DNA of 64,000 bases from Gnetum montanum (lineage: Eukaryota; Streptophyta; Gnetopsida; Gnetales; Gnetaceae). Positions within the stretch are counted from its first letter, which is position 1. Every line of letters starts with the position of its first letter. This document shows positions 12,780 to 25,009 of this stretch, one piece after another. Below the pieces are notes generated by a model. The model made no database searches and was not told the origin of the DNA. It saw only the letters and a list, made by a program, of their open reading frames with translations. The stretch is from assembly GCA_015680685.1 (NCBI GenBank), contig MNCI01037593.1, positions 337,505 to 401,504 on the forward strand, written 5' to 3'. A program made the position numbers and the translations under genes.

Positions 12780-13653
12780 TGATGAGTCATGAATTGGCTA
12801 TGTCAATGAGGCCTCATTGACTAGGCCTCATTGATGCATCATTTGATGCATTGATGTGGCACTATCGACATAGGGTCTATTCTCACCTATAAATATGTGC
12901 TAGCCCATCATGTTTAGCATGATCTTGTCATAGTTGTAGCAAAGGTCTTGTAGTTTTTATATTCAAGAGTTAGCATATTTTCTTGAGTACCCACAACAAG
13001 AGTCATTGAGTATACGAATCTTTATTAGAGCACTGTTGTACCTAAGCATGATAGTATGTGTGGCAATAAAGATAAACTTCTTTATAAACCTTGTGCACTT
13101 TGGATAGCTTAAATGTTTTATTCATGCATTTAATATTTTTACTTATTTATTTAATATTATTCAGTATTTAACTTAATTAAGTAAAATAAACTAAATAGCA
13201 ATTAAGTAAACACATAAGTATAATCGCTTCAAGCATGAATATGACATTTGGTAATTCCAACAATGTGTAATGCCCGGTAACATAGCAATGTTATACATGT
13301 TCTAGATGTGTATGTCAAGGGGGACCAAATACTTATGTTAAGACTAGTTGAATAGTAGTTAGCCCATTAGATTAAAGTAGTTATTAAATTACTTTATTCC
13401 CTATCTTGTTTATTTCAAGCACCATAAATCATAAAATATTAAATGACAAAAATCATATGCTTCAATTACACTTAAACCATACACTTGAGCTTCACAAGTG
13501 TAATTAGGAAGACAACAAATGTCCTCAATGTCTAGTTCACTTCCTGGAGAACTAGTGTATCAAAGAACTATAGAATCCATGGAATTTGACTAGATCATGC
13601 ATGAATACTTTGTGATTCCTATGGTTGGATGTAGGGGTACCTCACCACTCATT
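12780..13653 (+). repeat. Family X 5' LTR of element E
   Basis: It starts TGATGAGTCATGAATTGG and has the TATA block CCTATAAATATGTGC near 12890. It ends CTCACCACTCA, followed by a very decayed primer-binding site (TTAGTAGTGTTAT, then GGAGTGGA). No polypurine tract precedes it, so it is the 5' LTR. Confidence 0.75.
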
Positions 13654-13819
13654 AGTAGTGTTATGGAGTGGACTATAAGGATTTTGATGCGCTTACCATG
13701 ATGGAACATGCATACTTAAAAGTTACAGCCTTTCACCTGAATATAATAGTGAGGCCTAGTAAGATCATAACTTTCTCTACCCATGTCTACACTGCTCTAT
13801 GCAATAGATTCCTAGTCAA

Positions 13820-15790
13820 CTTTCCATAGTTGATCTATCTTGAGATATAAAAGTGCTTCAAGGAGAACAAACATGAAAGTAAGGTACTTTCTTTTCCATG
13901 TGTCATAAAAAATTATCCAAGAAGGGAGGCATAACCTGCTACACATATAATGTTTTCTGATGCACTCTAGCTACATCTTGGGCAAAAATGATTAAGGAGA
14001 AAGTGCCTACAATAGTAATCCAAGCAAAGGAGTAATAATAACCACCACCACCACCTACTCATGAGAAAATGCTAGAGGCATACACTACCATTGAGCACAT
14101 GTACAAACTCCAAGAGTAGCTCTTACAACAACAACAACAATGGTAATTAGGAATGAGTGGTGATGATCCATCTACATATAGACCAGTCATGAACCACCTT
14201 AATGAAGTAGTTTCAGAGATAAGTCAAATGGAGGATGGAATACCAATTTTCTCAGCCCAATGAATGAAGGTGTCCACAATGTCAAATCCAAGAGCCTAAG
14301 AGGTAATGGTGTCTCCCTTGCAATAATAACAATTCCCATATATCTTTGGTATTATTGCTCCCTTTTTATGCGTCTAGAGGAAGGTGAAGGAGAAACTATC
14401 CTAGTGATGAAGTGTCATGGATAGGAGACGACAATCAAAGTGGTTGTTAACAAAGTGGTTAAAGCACTTAATGCACCTATGGTATCTATACTAGATGTTT
14501 CTACAATTTGAGATATGTAGATATTTGTAGGACCTCTTAATGATAGATTAAACATAGCCTAGCATGAGGAATTGCTACATTGACTGGTGGAAACTGGGCA
14601 ACCAATTTTGAACTTCTTTGACATTTCAAATACCATCATTATAACCTAGTTAGAGCTACATAAGGTAAGGGGAAAATGCATAATCATGGAGGAGCAACAT
14701 AAAATAGCACAAGCTGAGAATCAGTCCTTAGCTAATGCCACAACACATAACATTTAGAAGTACTTGGTCCAAACTATTTAGAAGAATGAGACCCTAACTG
14801 CAGAAAATCACTGCCTATAGAATTTTAATGTGCAAAAGTAATAGATGTTAGAATTTATCCATTAACCTTAGGAGTAGCTAGCTAGAATAAACATAGAATT
14901 AAGGAGGTTGGTAGTAGAGAATAGAAACCTCTCAATGAAGGAACTTTGTGCCTTATGCCAAAAATCTACAATCAAGATTACAACCTAGAGAAATGAGGCC
15001 CTTAACTTTGAAAGGATTAAAAATGAATATAAGGACTAGGTGGGATTGCAAAAATAAATCAATGAGAAGCACATCAAATTAGCAAAGGAAAAATTTAGTG
15101 ATGCCCTCTAGCAACTCTAGCAAGGAGGTAATGTCTAGTAGCCTATCTATGATGGGTTGAATGCATACAAGAAGGCTGAAATCCACCTAAATAAGTTATA
15201 GATCAAGGAAATGATAGAGTAAATGGAGATTGCCAGACTTAAATATGTAAACCTAGTGATGCAAACTACCAAAAGGCCATAGTCAAAATTGGAGAAGCAA
15301 GTGGGGAGCTCATACTTACTATATTAGCCAAAGTTCAAGGATCATAAAGAGACCAAACAAAAGCTTTAGACAGCAAATGCAAAACTTGGGGTTCTCAAGC
15401 TAGATTTCACTAATTAGATATCAATTGTTAATAACCTGGCCAAGATAATGAATTACTACCATGAGATATATAATGCACTTAGGGTGTTCAACATCAAATA
15501 TAAATAATTCATTGCCTGGTCTATCAATGTGAAGGATTTGTTCCTTACAATGCTCTTTCTATGGGATATCCCCATTCATGTCCACATTAGTGATGTAGCA
15601 TGGACTATGAATGATCTTTGCAGTAAGGATGAGAAGATGAAGACATTATTGAATATGTTTCATCTTCCACCAGAAGTTGCAATTACTACAAAATAACTAT
15701 AATAATCGCCTCAACAACAACATGCACCTGAAGTAGGAGAAGGTCCTTTGGAGCCTTTGGAGCCTCCATCACCTAGGACTATTTGAACTT
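13820..15790 (+). pseudogene. Accessory ORF (aORF) of family X element E
   Basis: Broken plus-strand coding sequence with many TAG/TAA stops. The N-terminal part is poorly preserved (FPCVIK near 13890). A middle part near 14150-14270 (DDPSTYRPVMNHLNEVVSEI) corresponds to the SHLRAIAEIV region in element B. From about 14640 to 15500 there is a long coiled-coil-like stretch (EEQHKIAQAENQSLANATTH, RLVVENRNLSMKELCALCQK, KLEKQVGSSYLLY). The C-terminus ends with EGPLEPLEPPSPRT, matching the EEPLPLGTT end in B. The product is unknown. This element has no gag and no pol between its LTRs. Confidence 0.7.
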
Positions 15791-16013
15791 CTTCATTGTC
15801 TTCACACTATTAAAGGACTTATGTTTGTCATTCTTGTCATGGTGTTCAATTTTTTTGTTTTGAATACCCAATTTTTGTAATGATTGTAAATCGTACACTT
15901 AGTTAATCGGTTTTTGTTGTTTATTTTGTGTGTCTATAGTTAGTCCATAATTCCATATCATCCCAAATTTTATAAAGAATTCATGGACAAGTTTTCATTT
16001 AGTTGTAGATGTA

Positions 16014-16883
16014 TGATGAGTTGCATTGTTAGCCCACATTGATGGGATGCTATCAACACAATCCCATTGATAAGATCTCATTGATGTGACCTAATAGATG
16101 TGGGGTTTGGCCCATTGACATGTACCCATCAACAAGACATTGTATTTTTACCTATAAATGTGCACCTACCCACCTCATTTATGGCAATATTTTGATAGTT
16201 GTAGCAAAGTGCTTGTAGTTTTTCATTTGAAAGTTAGAATATTTTTTAAGTGCTTGTAATAGGAGTCAAGAAGTATATGGATCTTTATTGAAGCATTGTT
16301 GTACCTGAGAACTTCAATGTGGACGGTAGTAAAGACAAGCTTTTCTAATAAAAACTTATAGCACTTGAAATAGATTAATTATTTTCTTAAGCATTTAATA
16401 TTCATGAAATTTACTTTAATTTTTTAAGTAATTAATTAATATTGATTAAATAGCACACATAAGTATGACCACTTAGACCATACACTTAATGCTTGGTAAT
16501 CCTAGTAGTGCTTAACGCTTCATTATCTAGTGATGCTATAGTGTGTTTAGTATGTGTATGGCAAGTGGAAATGAATTCTTATGTTAGGATTAGTTAGATA
16601 TTAATTAGTTATTAGATTAGTTAAACATTTATATACTTTATTCTTGATCTTAGATGACTTAATTAATAAAAGATAAAAATGATAAAAATCATATGCATCA
16701 GTTATACTTAACCATACCCTTGTTCTTCACATGTGGAACTGGGAAGCCAATGATTGCAATGATTAGATTCACCTCCTAGAACCAATGTACCTAGAAACTT
16801 AAAGTCTTGGGAATTCGACTAGATTGATAAGTGAATGCTAGTGATTTGTATGGTTGGGCATAAAGTATACTCACTGCTCATCA
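16014..16883 (+). repeat. Family X 3' LTR of element E
   Basis: TGATGAGTTGCATTG to CTGCTCATCA. It is preceded by GGACAAGTTTTCATTTAGTT and GTAGATGTA, the block that precedes family X 3' LTRs (polypurine-tract region). TATA block CCTATAAATGTGC near 16152. The flanks (ATAGT left of 12780, CCTAC right) do not match as a target-site duplication. Confidence 0.85.
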
Positions 16884-17129
16884 CCTACTTCTTTGGGAAG
16901 AGCATAAATATTTAACTTAACTCACGGAAAGCCACAATGAAAATTATTATTTCTATAAATATAACTTCTAATAATTTTGTCAATTATCATTTAATTGAAT
17001 TTTTTGTAGATAAGAAAGAAAAATAGTAAACATAGGTAGATGATAGAATGTGCTTTGTAATAATAATTCTTCAAGGAAGATAAAGATTTCATTTAGACTA
17101 GTTATCTGCTTTCTATGTAACACTCTACA

Positions 17130-19300
17130 AAACTAAATCCCATACTTGTGAAATGTTTGGAATAATAGAAAGAGGTATGACAAGAAGTTTAAAGGTCTCA
17201 TGTGGTTCCATCCATCTCCAAACAACATTTTGAATGCTAAGATTAAGAATCCTATAAAAGAATTTAATGTCACTGGACTTTTTCTACTTAATTTGTTAGC
17301 CATAAGCATCATAGTAAGTTTGAAATATTTCAATAGATTTTTAAATTTTTAACTCATCTTCTTGTAGCATTTGTAATGTATCGTCTACAAAATAATTGAT
17401 ATTAATGCAATCTAAATTAGAAGGAAGAGAAACACCATGAATATTCTTCATTCTAGACTCAGAATCAAAGGCATAGTCCAATACAATAGCTACAATAATA
17501 AATAAAAATGGATAATAGAACAACCTTGAAAGATAGATCTTTGCAACAAAAAAATAACATCAGATAATTTCCCATTACTAGAGATTCTAGCCAAAGGATC
17601 TATGAAAAGAAGTAAAACATGATGAATAAATGAGCTTCCTAATTGCATATGATCAAGAGTTCTAAGAAAAAAAGGTCATTTAATCCAATCATAAGCTTTA
17701 GCAAAATCAAGCTTAAGAAGAAAGTAGTGGTACCTACACTCTTTAGCCTAATTCAAAGCTTCAATGAGTGTTAGAACATTGTCTAAAACATGTTTCCTAG
17801 GAGAAAATGTGGTTATTTCTAATTAGAAACTTTGAAGATATGCTTGTTAATGTTGGAAGCTACTACTTTAGCAATAATTTTATATGCAATTTCAAATAGT
17901 GTGATGGGATGCCAATTCCTCATCAAATGAAGATCTTCTTCCTTTAATAATGGTTTAATAATACCACTATTGAGAATTTTCTTAAGAAATCCTCTATGTA
18001 CAACCTCCTTGTACATAGTGTAAAAATAAAACTTAATATAAAGCTAAAAGTGCTTATAAAACTTAGCATGAAAGCCATCCATTCTTGGAACTTTGTCATT
18101 AGGCACTGACAACACTGTATTTGTGAGATCATCCAAAGAAAGAAATGTTTGAGGCATGATATCAATGTAATGGATTGGTTCATTTTGTAAAATGACATCC
18201 ATTTTCTATAATTTTAGATCTTTAAATGGGAAAAACTATTTATAAAGTAGTAGAAATGTAGATAGATATCATCATCCTGGTTAACAACTGAACCATAAAC
18301 TAAAATAGAATGAATCTACTTATGAGGAGGCTTATCTTTTAAGATAATGAAAAAACAATTTTACAAGTTTATCTCTAATATGAATCTACTTAACTAAATA
18401 TTTTAATTATGCACTCTAAGTATCAAAAATATCTAATACAACTAGTATAGACCTTGGCTAAGTTAGCTCTTGCTAAAGAACAATATCACCAAGAGAATGA
18501 CAAAGTTGTTGAGTGAGACATTGAATATTGTGCTCATCATCTACTTTTAGTTGAGTTCTTTTAAATTTAAATTTCCTTCACAAGTAGTAACATAGAATTT
18601 TTATTCTTTTCATAGCATCATTTTTGCATGTAATTTAACCATTTTCATCTCTTGGTGTTGGGTTAATATTTTAAGCTTCTAAAAGAAGACCACAATAAGC
18701 TTTAGTAGACAAAATAAAGTATTAAAAATAAAACCTTATTCAAATATTTTTTATGTTTACTTGATCAATTGTTAAATAAAAAATAATAAGCACATTATTA
18801 GATAAATTTTATTGAGAAAGAGCACAAATAGAATGATTATTAGAAAGATCAAGTTTATAAATTGTTGTATGAAATGAGGACTTTGTCAAGTTTTGAAATA
18901 ATTCTATCTTGACCAACTCTATGATTACTTCAAGTGAACCATTGATTTGCAAACATATTTCCTCTATTACAATAGGATAAAAAATTGACTATTAAATATG
19001 AAGCCAAAGGAGTTTATCATAAAAATAAATATTGATAGACTTACCTCCAAATTTATCATTTTGGAAAGCAATAAAATTGAAATCTACAATCATAATAAAG
19101 GGAATCTTAAGAAAATTAAAAAAAAAATATATTCCCACACCTCACATCTGAGCTTAGCATAATTAAGAGCATAAATAGATAAAAAGGTAACAAACTGATC
19201 CTCTATAGAGAAAATGATCCAAATAAGACTACTGACCAAGTTATCAAAGGACATGATTTATTAACTAAAGTTTTCCAATGATGGTGACATCAAGGTCACT
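17130..19300 (-). pseudogene. Degenerate LINE (non-LTR retrotransposon): endonuclease and RT
   Basis: Reading leftward on the minus strand, an apurinic-type endonuclease comes first. VTFLSIYALNYAKLR (near 19190) corresponds to the usual VSVYAPN segment, and VDFNFIAFQNDKFGGK (near 19080) to the GDFN-x-EK-GG segment. RT follows: RMDGFHAKFYKHF (near 18075, the GPDGF-A-FY motif), then IIKPLLKEEDLHLMRNWHPI and TLFEIAYKIIAKV (18016-17819, the IPK...WRPISL...YKIIAK block). INYFVDDTLQM (17523-17341) is the catalytic YADD-type box, here FVDD. This is L1-clade plant LINE order. Stops and frameshifts are frequent. The 5' start, the A-rich 3' tail and any target-site duplication were not found. Confidence 0.85.
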
Positions 19301-19598
19301 AATAAAGACGTAAAAACTTTCAATTTTAATTTAATAGTATATCAACACCAAAGCTCTCATTCAAAAATAGAAACATTTCCTCACAAGATATCACTTACCT
19401 CTTGTCATGCAATCATTTGCAACTTACTTATTCTACTAAGGGACCCAAACAAAAATGGATAGATATTAGGCAACTTTGACCACATAAACCAACAAAAATA
19501 AAGAAGGTCTAGAGACAAACAAGGATAAAAGGGGAAAAAAGGACATTGGTTTGAGGACCAATCTGTAAATGCATCTTGAACTTGTTTAAGGATGACTT

Positions 19599-19683
19599 TC
19601 CATGGATGCATCTAGAACTCATCTTACAAAATGTCCAAAGATGAGTTCTCATGGACAAGTCCTAGAGGCATCCATGAATGGAT
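19599..19683. repeat. Imperfect foldback (inverted repeat)
   Basis: The inner arms AGAACTCATCTT (19614-19625) and AAGATGAGTTCT (19638-19649) pair perfectly. The outer arms TCCATGGATGCATCT and AGAGGCATCCATGAATGGA pair with small bulges. No mobile-element ends were seen around it. Confidence 0.6.
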
Positions 19684-19699
19684 CTTTGAATGAGTCCAA

Positions 19700-21100
19700 G
19701 TAATATTTGTTAATCTCATCATTCCCATGCTTAGCATGGGGCAATGACAAATATGTTTTCTATAAGATCCTATGTTCATGTTTTTCTTAGTCTTCACATG
19801 GCTACTAATAAGTTAGGTTTAAGATGTTTTTTCCTAGACCTTTGATTATTTATTATTATATAGTTATTATTGGTATTAGTATTATTAAATAGCATAGAGT
19901 TACTTATACTCTTTTTAGATTAATAAATGCAATAAGCTTTAATCTCAATAATTAGAAGATATGTTTGTATTTTATTACATAAGATAATTAATTAAATATT
20001 AAGTTTAGATAAGTTCATAATATAAGTCCACTTTTGAAGTGTTGGGCAACTTGTCATGCTAACGATAATTGCAAGCTATAATTGAAAGTTTCCAATCAAA
20101 TTTCCATCCATTATGGTAATGATTAAAACATAATTTTATTAAGATTTCAATTATGGTAATCCTTTTTATTCAAATCAACTTGTTTGATCCATGGATGTCA
20201 TAGTAGCAAAGATCCTTTCATTTTGCTAATATACATAGCAACATGCAAGGAGCTTAGATGGCATGTAGGCACCAACAACAACATGCATGAGTGGTGGGTA
20301 TTGTAAAAATCAAGAATAGAGTAGAAATCACATGCATAAGGCCACATGGTAGCAATAAGAAAAGTAGAGGATGTGTATGCATAACATTAGGAAAAATCAT
20401 AGTCGTTAACAATGAAAAGCTAATATTGTGTGGAGTCTAGTGTTATACTCATTATTGGCATTGGAGATACTTGTAGAGTCTTGCACTATTATTGATCTAG
20501 TTGTCCTACAAAACCAAGAGAGGTCTTGTTCATCTCTCACATACATTATACTCCTCATCTTTCTTGATATCACAAACTTCATTTTTTTCACATTTCTCTT
20601 CAATGGATTTTTTGGAGTTTAGTAGTTTTGGTAACATTAAGCTTTAACTATGTTCAAATTTCATAATCATTTATTTATTTAGCAACTTGTCAAGAAAGCC
20701 TAAATTAGGAATTGATAAAACTAAACATAATTGGTTTCAATTGTATTAACTATTATTATTTGAAACAAATCATACTCTACCTTGTAGTAAAATAGTAATG
20801 GTATTCATTGGACGTTTTTGTGTAGGCATGCAACATCCTTACTTGGAATAAGCCCTAGGAAACACAATAGGTTCTATTGTTGAAAAATTTATTTTAATTT
20901 TTTCATCTATCAAGGACCCTAAAAAGAAAGCATGCATATCAGCAGCTATGGGCATGTTCCTCAATGAACATGCACCAAATTCATTACCTGTGAAAGCCAC
21001 ATAGTTATGCTAGCTACTAAGATGTTCAAAAATGTTGACATTGAGTCATTTAAATGGTTAAGTAGGAAGGAGATGTTGGTCCTTGTCTTTGAGTAGGATA
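19700..21100. other. AT-rich stretch with no recognised element
   Basis: No convincing gene. A 64-codon plus-strand frame at 20428-20622 is hydrophobic but lacks any recognised motif. A short protein-like piece near 20920-20990 (AAMGMFLNEHAPNS) could not be placed. Confidence 0.4.
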
Positions 21101-22027
21101 TGTAGTGACTGAAAAAATCGGTGGCTAGAAACACCAAGAGGTTGCCGATCAAAACAGTTTAACCCCAGATCTATGTGAGGGCCATGCTAGAGAAAAACAG
21201 ATTCAGGGCACCCTGAACAGTCTGGTCAATCAGACAGGGACTTAATTAGTGTAACTTAACTTTACGTGAATGCTGATTTAATTACAAGATACATGAGGTG
21301 AAACCAGTGATCAATAAATGCAGGAATACAAAAAGAAATGTTAAACAACGATAACAATGAAGAAAAAATAGAAGATGTTGGGGTAAGGAAATGCACCACC
21401 ACAAAATCACAGGTTCGATTCTCTTCTTTGTTTGGAGTGTACAACGAGTTATAGAATGTTGGAGGCACACAGAGAATTTGAGAATGATCAGAATGCTCAA
21501 AATGTGCTAGCTATTCCTTTCAATGTGAACTCAAAGGCTAATGCAAAAATGCTTCAATTTTCCAACCACAGAAAAAATACCAACAATGCTCAAAATTGCC
21601 AACTCTTTGAGCATTTCTCACTAGGGTATTTATAGGGCTAGGAGCGGGTGAGAGATGCAGTTTAGATACCATGTGTCCTGGACCCATGAAATGCTGACGT
21701 GCCCTTACTACGTGGATGTGAAAAACTGGTCGTGAACCTGCTACACTACCACCATGTTGTCGAAACTAGAGGTGTGGGAATCTAGTGTGCCAACCATGCA
21801 AACGAGGAGTGAGGCACATTGAAGTAGCGTAGCTGCTTACTACACTATGCTACACTATATAGCATAGCACATTAGCATAGAGTAGCTGCTTGCTTCGCTA
21901 TGTAGCGTAGCACAACGTAGCCACTAGTTTAAATAGAAAACTTGTGTTGGAGTCACTAACTTGTGCTAAAAGTCTTGGCGCATGTGAGGTTAACTTTTGG
22001 TGCATTTTGTTGATCTGCATTCTTTGC

Positions 22028-22043
22028 TACGCTACGTAGCGTA
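22028..22043. repeat. Perfect 16-bp palindrome TACGCTACGTAGCGTA
   Basis: Self-complementary over all 16 bases, in the U3-like part of the family Y LTR. Confidence 0.8.
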
Positions 22044-22228
22044 ACATAGTATAGCAGCTAATGTGACTTGCATCTCTGTTCAAATAGTGGGGCCTCACGA
22101 GAAAACTTTTCCTGTGATTCAAATGCTAACTAAGATGTGATAAAGTTGGAAGCCAAAATTTCTTAGATGTGATCCTTTTGCCGAAGCAGCTTAGCAAAGG
22201 AGTTTTTGCATGTTTCAACCCTACTACA

Positions 22229-22256
22229 CTATGCTACGCTATCTAGCGTAGCATAG
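22229..22256. repeat. Perfect 13-bp-arm hairpin in family Y LTR
   Basis: Arms CTATGCTACGCTA and TAGCGTAGCATAG flank a TC loop. The same motif type appears at 4304-4329. Confidence 0.8.
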
Positions 22257-22345
22257 CATAGCACCCTGTGTTGGTTGAATCTCTGAATTTTCCTTGTGCG
22301 AACATGTTGCTAAAACTTGTAGTTGGACAATTGTTTGATTTTTTT

Positions 22346-22364
22346 AAGGCCTTTTCACTCATCA
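22346..22364 (+). repeat. Last bases of the truncated 5' LTR of element D
   Basis: AAGGCCTTTTCACTCATCA aligns with the family X LTR end (GGTACCTTGCCGCTCATCA). It lies directly before a primer-binding site. The rest of the LTR is replaced by the family Y region. Confidence 0.55.
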
Positions 22365-22383
22365 TTGGTACCATTGTTAGGGA
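22365..22383 (+). other. Primer-binding site of element D (tRNA-Asp type)
   Basis: TTGGTACCATTGTTAGGGA differs from the Athila-type site TTGGCGCCGTTGCCGGGGA only by C-to-T and G-to-A changes. It defines the start of D's internal region. Confidence 0.8.
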
Positions 22384-22527
22384 CTATAGTTCTTCGTGAA
22401 CTATCTAAGCCCAATGAAATTTAGTAACCTTGTTGTTTAAACCTTGAGAGTCAAATATTATGAAAACAAAATTTATTATTATTATTATTAAATTAAATAT
22501 CAATTGCATACTATTTATTAACACAAA

Positions 22528-24840
22528 ATGTCTTCTTCTCATAGGAGCCCATCTCTGCCCAAGGTAGTTCAAGTACCTCAACAATACCAAGTGGTATATG
22601 CTCATCCTAATGTGTATGTACCATACTTTACCTTCATCTTACATGAAGATGAACTGATGCGGTGGTGCGATATGGAAGGTAATATTGTGTTTACTCCTAA
22701 CTGATCTATTCCAACAATGCTCTAGCTAATGCTCACATGACATGGGCTTCAACATCTCCATGAGGAATATGAAATGCAAGATCCTGACTCAAGGGATTAT
22801 CATCCCACTAAAGCACAAAGATTAAGGGATCGATAGCTAAAGCACCAACACAAGCTTATGAAGGACAAGGGGTCAAACATCTTTCCACCTCTGTTTGGCC
22901 GAATTTATGAAGGTGACCATTTCTTTAGTGATTCTCCTCTCTTTGACTTTGTTCAAGGAGCCCTCAACTAGAATGTACAATCCACAATCCATAATCTAGA
23001 TTCTGGTCAAGATGGATCCAATGAAAAAAATGGATTTGGAGAAGCAAGTCAAGAAAAGGGGGATAAAGAAGATCATGATCGTGATCATGGTCATAAGAAA
23101 CAAAGGAAGAATGATAGGCACCAACACTGATCAAGTTCCCCTTCTTCTTCCCCTTCATTGTCAGCTTCTTCTTCATCAGGTTTAGATTGTGACCATAGAT
23201 GAAATAACCATGATGTAGATGATTGATGGGACAAGAATAATAGAAGGGACTATCAGGACTATCGTGACCAAAGACATGGGCAATCTAGAAAGGCCCAACA
23301 TCAAGAAAGAAGGGCTAGTAGAGAACATTGTAGGCACCACCATCAGGGCCTTAATGAACCTCTACTTGCTACTCAGGGCATGTTAAATATTGCAGAGACT
23401 ATGAGGATCTTAACCAGGCATGTGAAGGATAGTAGAATAAAGATGCTTGATATGAACAATATTCCTTGATTCGAGAGAGGATATGATGTTGATCTGCAAA
23501 ATCATCTCCAAGCCTTCCAAGATGCATGTGCCTTGCAGAACATTGAAAATGACTGGAAAAAGCTAAAAATATTTCCAAGAACACTCATAAAAGAGGTAGA
23601 AAGTTGGTATCAATCCTTGGAACCAGAATCGATTAGGTAGTGGAGTACAATGTTGGAATTATTCAATGACAAATACCAAATGTACTCCCAAGTATCCAAT
23701 CTAAGAAAAAAAATTCAAGGGTGGAAACAACATAATCATGAGCCCCTGGATATTGCTATTGGTCGATTCTACTCTTTGTTGCATAGATGTCCTAGCCATG
23801 GATACTCTTAGCTTGATTAACTTCATCATATTGTAGATGGGTTGTGGTCCAAAACCAAGAAAACCCTTGGTGTCTATGCCTAAGGGAGGTTGACAAAGTT
23901 GAGTGCCTATCAGATTCAAAAATTAATTGAGTAGGTAGCTAAGGAGGAGGAAGAGCTAAGAAAACGTGAAAGTGCAGAAGAATAAAATAGAAACCCTTCC
24001 ATTTGGAAAAAGAGGGTTAGATTTTATGATAATGAGGATGAATTTGCCAGAGATGAGATGGTGAATTAGAAAACCTTACCATTCCAAAAATTACAATAAA
24101 AAATTATGCTAAGGTTGATCAATTATGAGACTCCATGGACAATAAGTTTCACGTTGTTCTAAAAATCACTGAAGAGTCCAAGGAGCAAAGCAGTGAGTGA
24201 GAGCATCGAAGAGATAAGAAAGCTGAATGTGCCAAATCTAAGGGTAGGGGTAAGATAGCTATGATAGAGATGGCTATAGATAGTGATTAAGATGATGGTG
24301 GTGGATGTGATGTTTGCTAGTATGAACATCCTAAAGGATGTTGCCTATTTGTATTACACTTGCAAGAATCTGGGGTGTATGCCTTACATCTATGAATTGC
24401 ACAAAGGCAAACACCCAAAAGTTTTCCTTATCCATAAGGTAATCCTTGACAGTTCCACTAACCATAGTAACACTATCCAAGTGGAACTCCTCCACAACCT
24501 TATGAAGTGTACCAACAGTGGTAGCAACCACAATCATGGGCATTACCACCTCCAAGCTAGTAATACCCTTACCAACAATCAAATCCCTATGGTTACTATG
24601 TTCAACAACCTTCATTTCCAAGGAACTCCTCTAGTCATATTACTACTTACCAATCTCACCACTATCCTCTTGAAGCATACCAATTGTCCTATCCAAGGAG
24701 GGATACCACTTACTACCTTCATGCACCTCCTATTCCTACACCTACTCCTCCAAATCTTGCACAACTATCACGTACTCCATCCATGCAAGATGAATTACTT
24801 GCACAACCACAGCAAAGGAATGCTATAAGGGTAGTTAACT
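22528..24840 (+). pseudogene. gag of family X element D
   Basis: The Gag frame starts at the ATG at 22528 (MSSSHRSPSLPKVVQVPQQY) and stays in one frame to about 23984 despite numerous TAG/TGA stops. It includes a charged H/D/R-rich linker (about 23050-23340). The Gag core follows: LQNHLQAFQDACALQNIEND, LIKEVESWYQSLEPESI, MLELFNDKYQMYSQVSNLRK, GWKQHNHEPLDIAIGRFYSL and KTLGVYA. After one frameshift (between 23984 and 24291) comes a zinc-knuckle remnant CDVC-YEHPKGC (CX2CX3HX4C spacing). A tail rich in Q, P and Y follows (PPIPTPTPPNLAQLSRTP) and ends near 24840. This Gag is homologous to those of A, B and G. Confidence 0.85.
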
Positions 24841-25009
24841 TGTAACTGGTTAACCCATCTAGTAGGTCAAAACCATGAACTAAGAAAAGATCCTTCTTCT
24901 GACCTCATAGTCCATCAAAGCCCTCAGACACATCAGTGGTTGGTAAACCTACTTCTCCAACTTCCTCTATTTCCTCTATATTTGAGTCCCTTTCAAATAA
25001 AAATCCCTC

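Larger units (their letters stand above)
21110..22345 (-). repeat. Family Y LTR-like region (minus)
   Basis: Non-coding. The minus-strand TATA box TATAAATA lies at 21634-21627, with a leader-like region to the left and a U3-like region to the right. That right part carries several perfect palindromes of GCTACGCTA type (22028-22043, 22229-22256, and an imperfect one near 21845). It sits exactly where the 5' LTR of element D should be, leaving only about 19 bases of D's LTR. Its exact ends were not resolved. Confidence 0.5.

Noticed and set aside
20428-20622. Hydrophobic 64-codon plus-strand frame as a small membrane protein
   Set aside because: No motif, no context, and open frames of this size are expected by chance in AT-rich sequence; its opposite strand is equally open.
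21110-22345. This region as the 5' LTR of element D
   Set aside because: Its TATA box points to the minus strand and its sequence does not match D's 3' LTR at 30732-31614.
24331-24621. Minus-strand 96-codon frame over D's gag tail
   Set aside because: Antisense to the Q/P/Y-rich Gag tail, which continues in frame into the protease.
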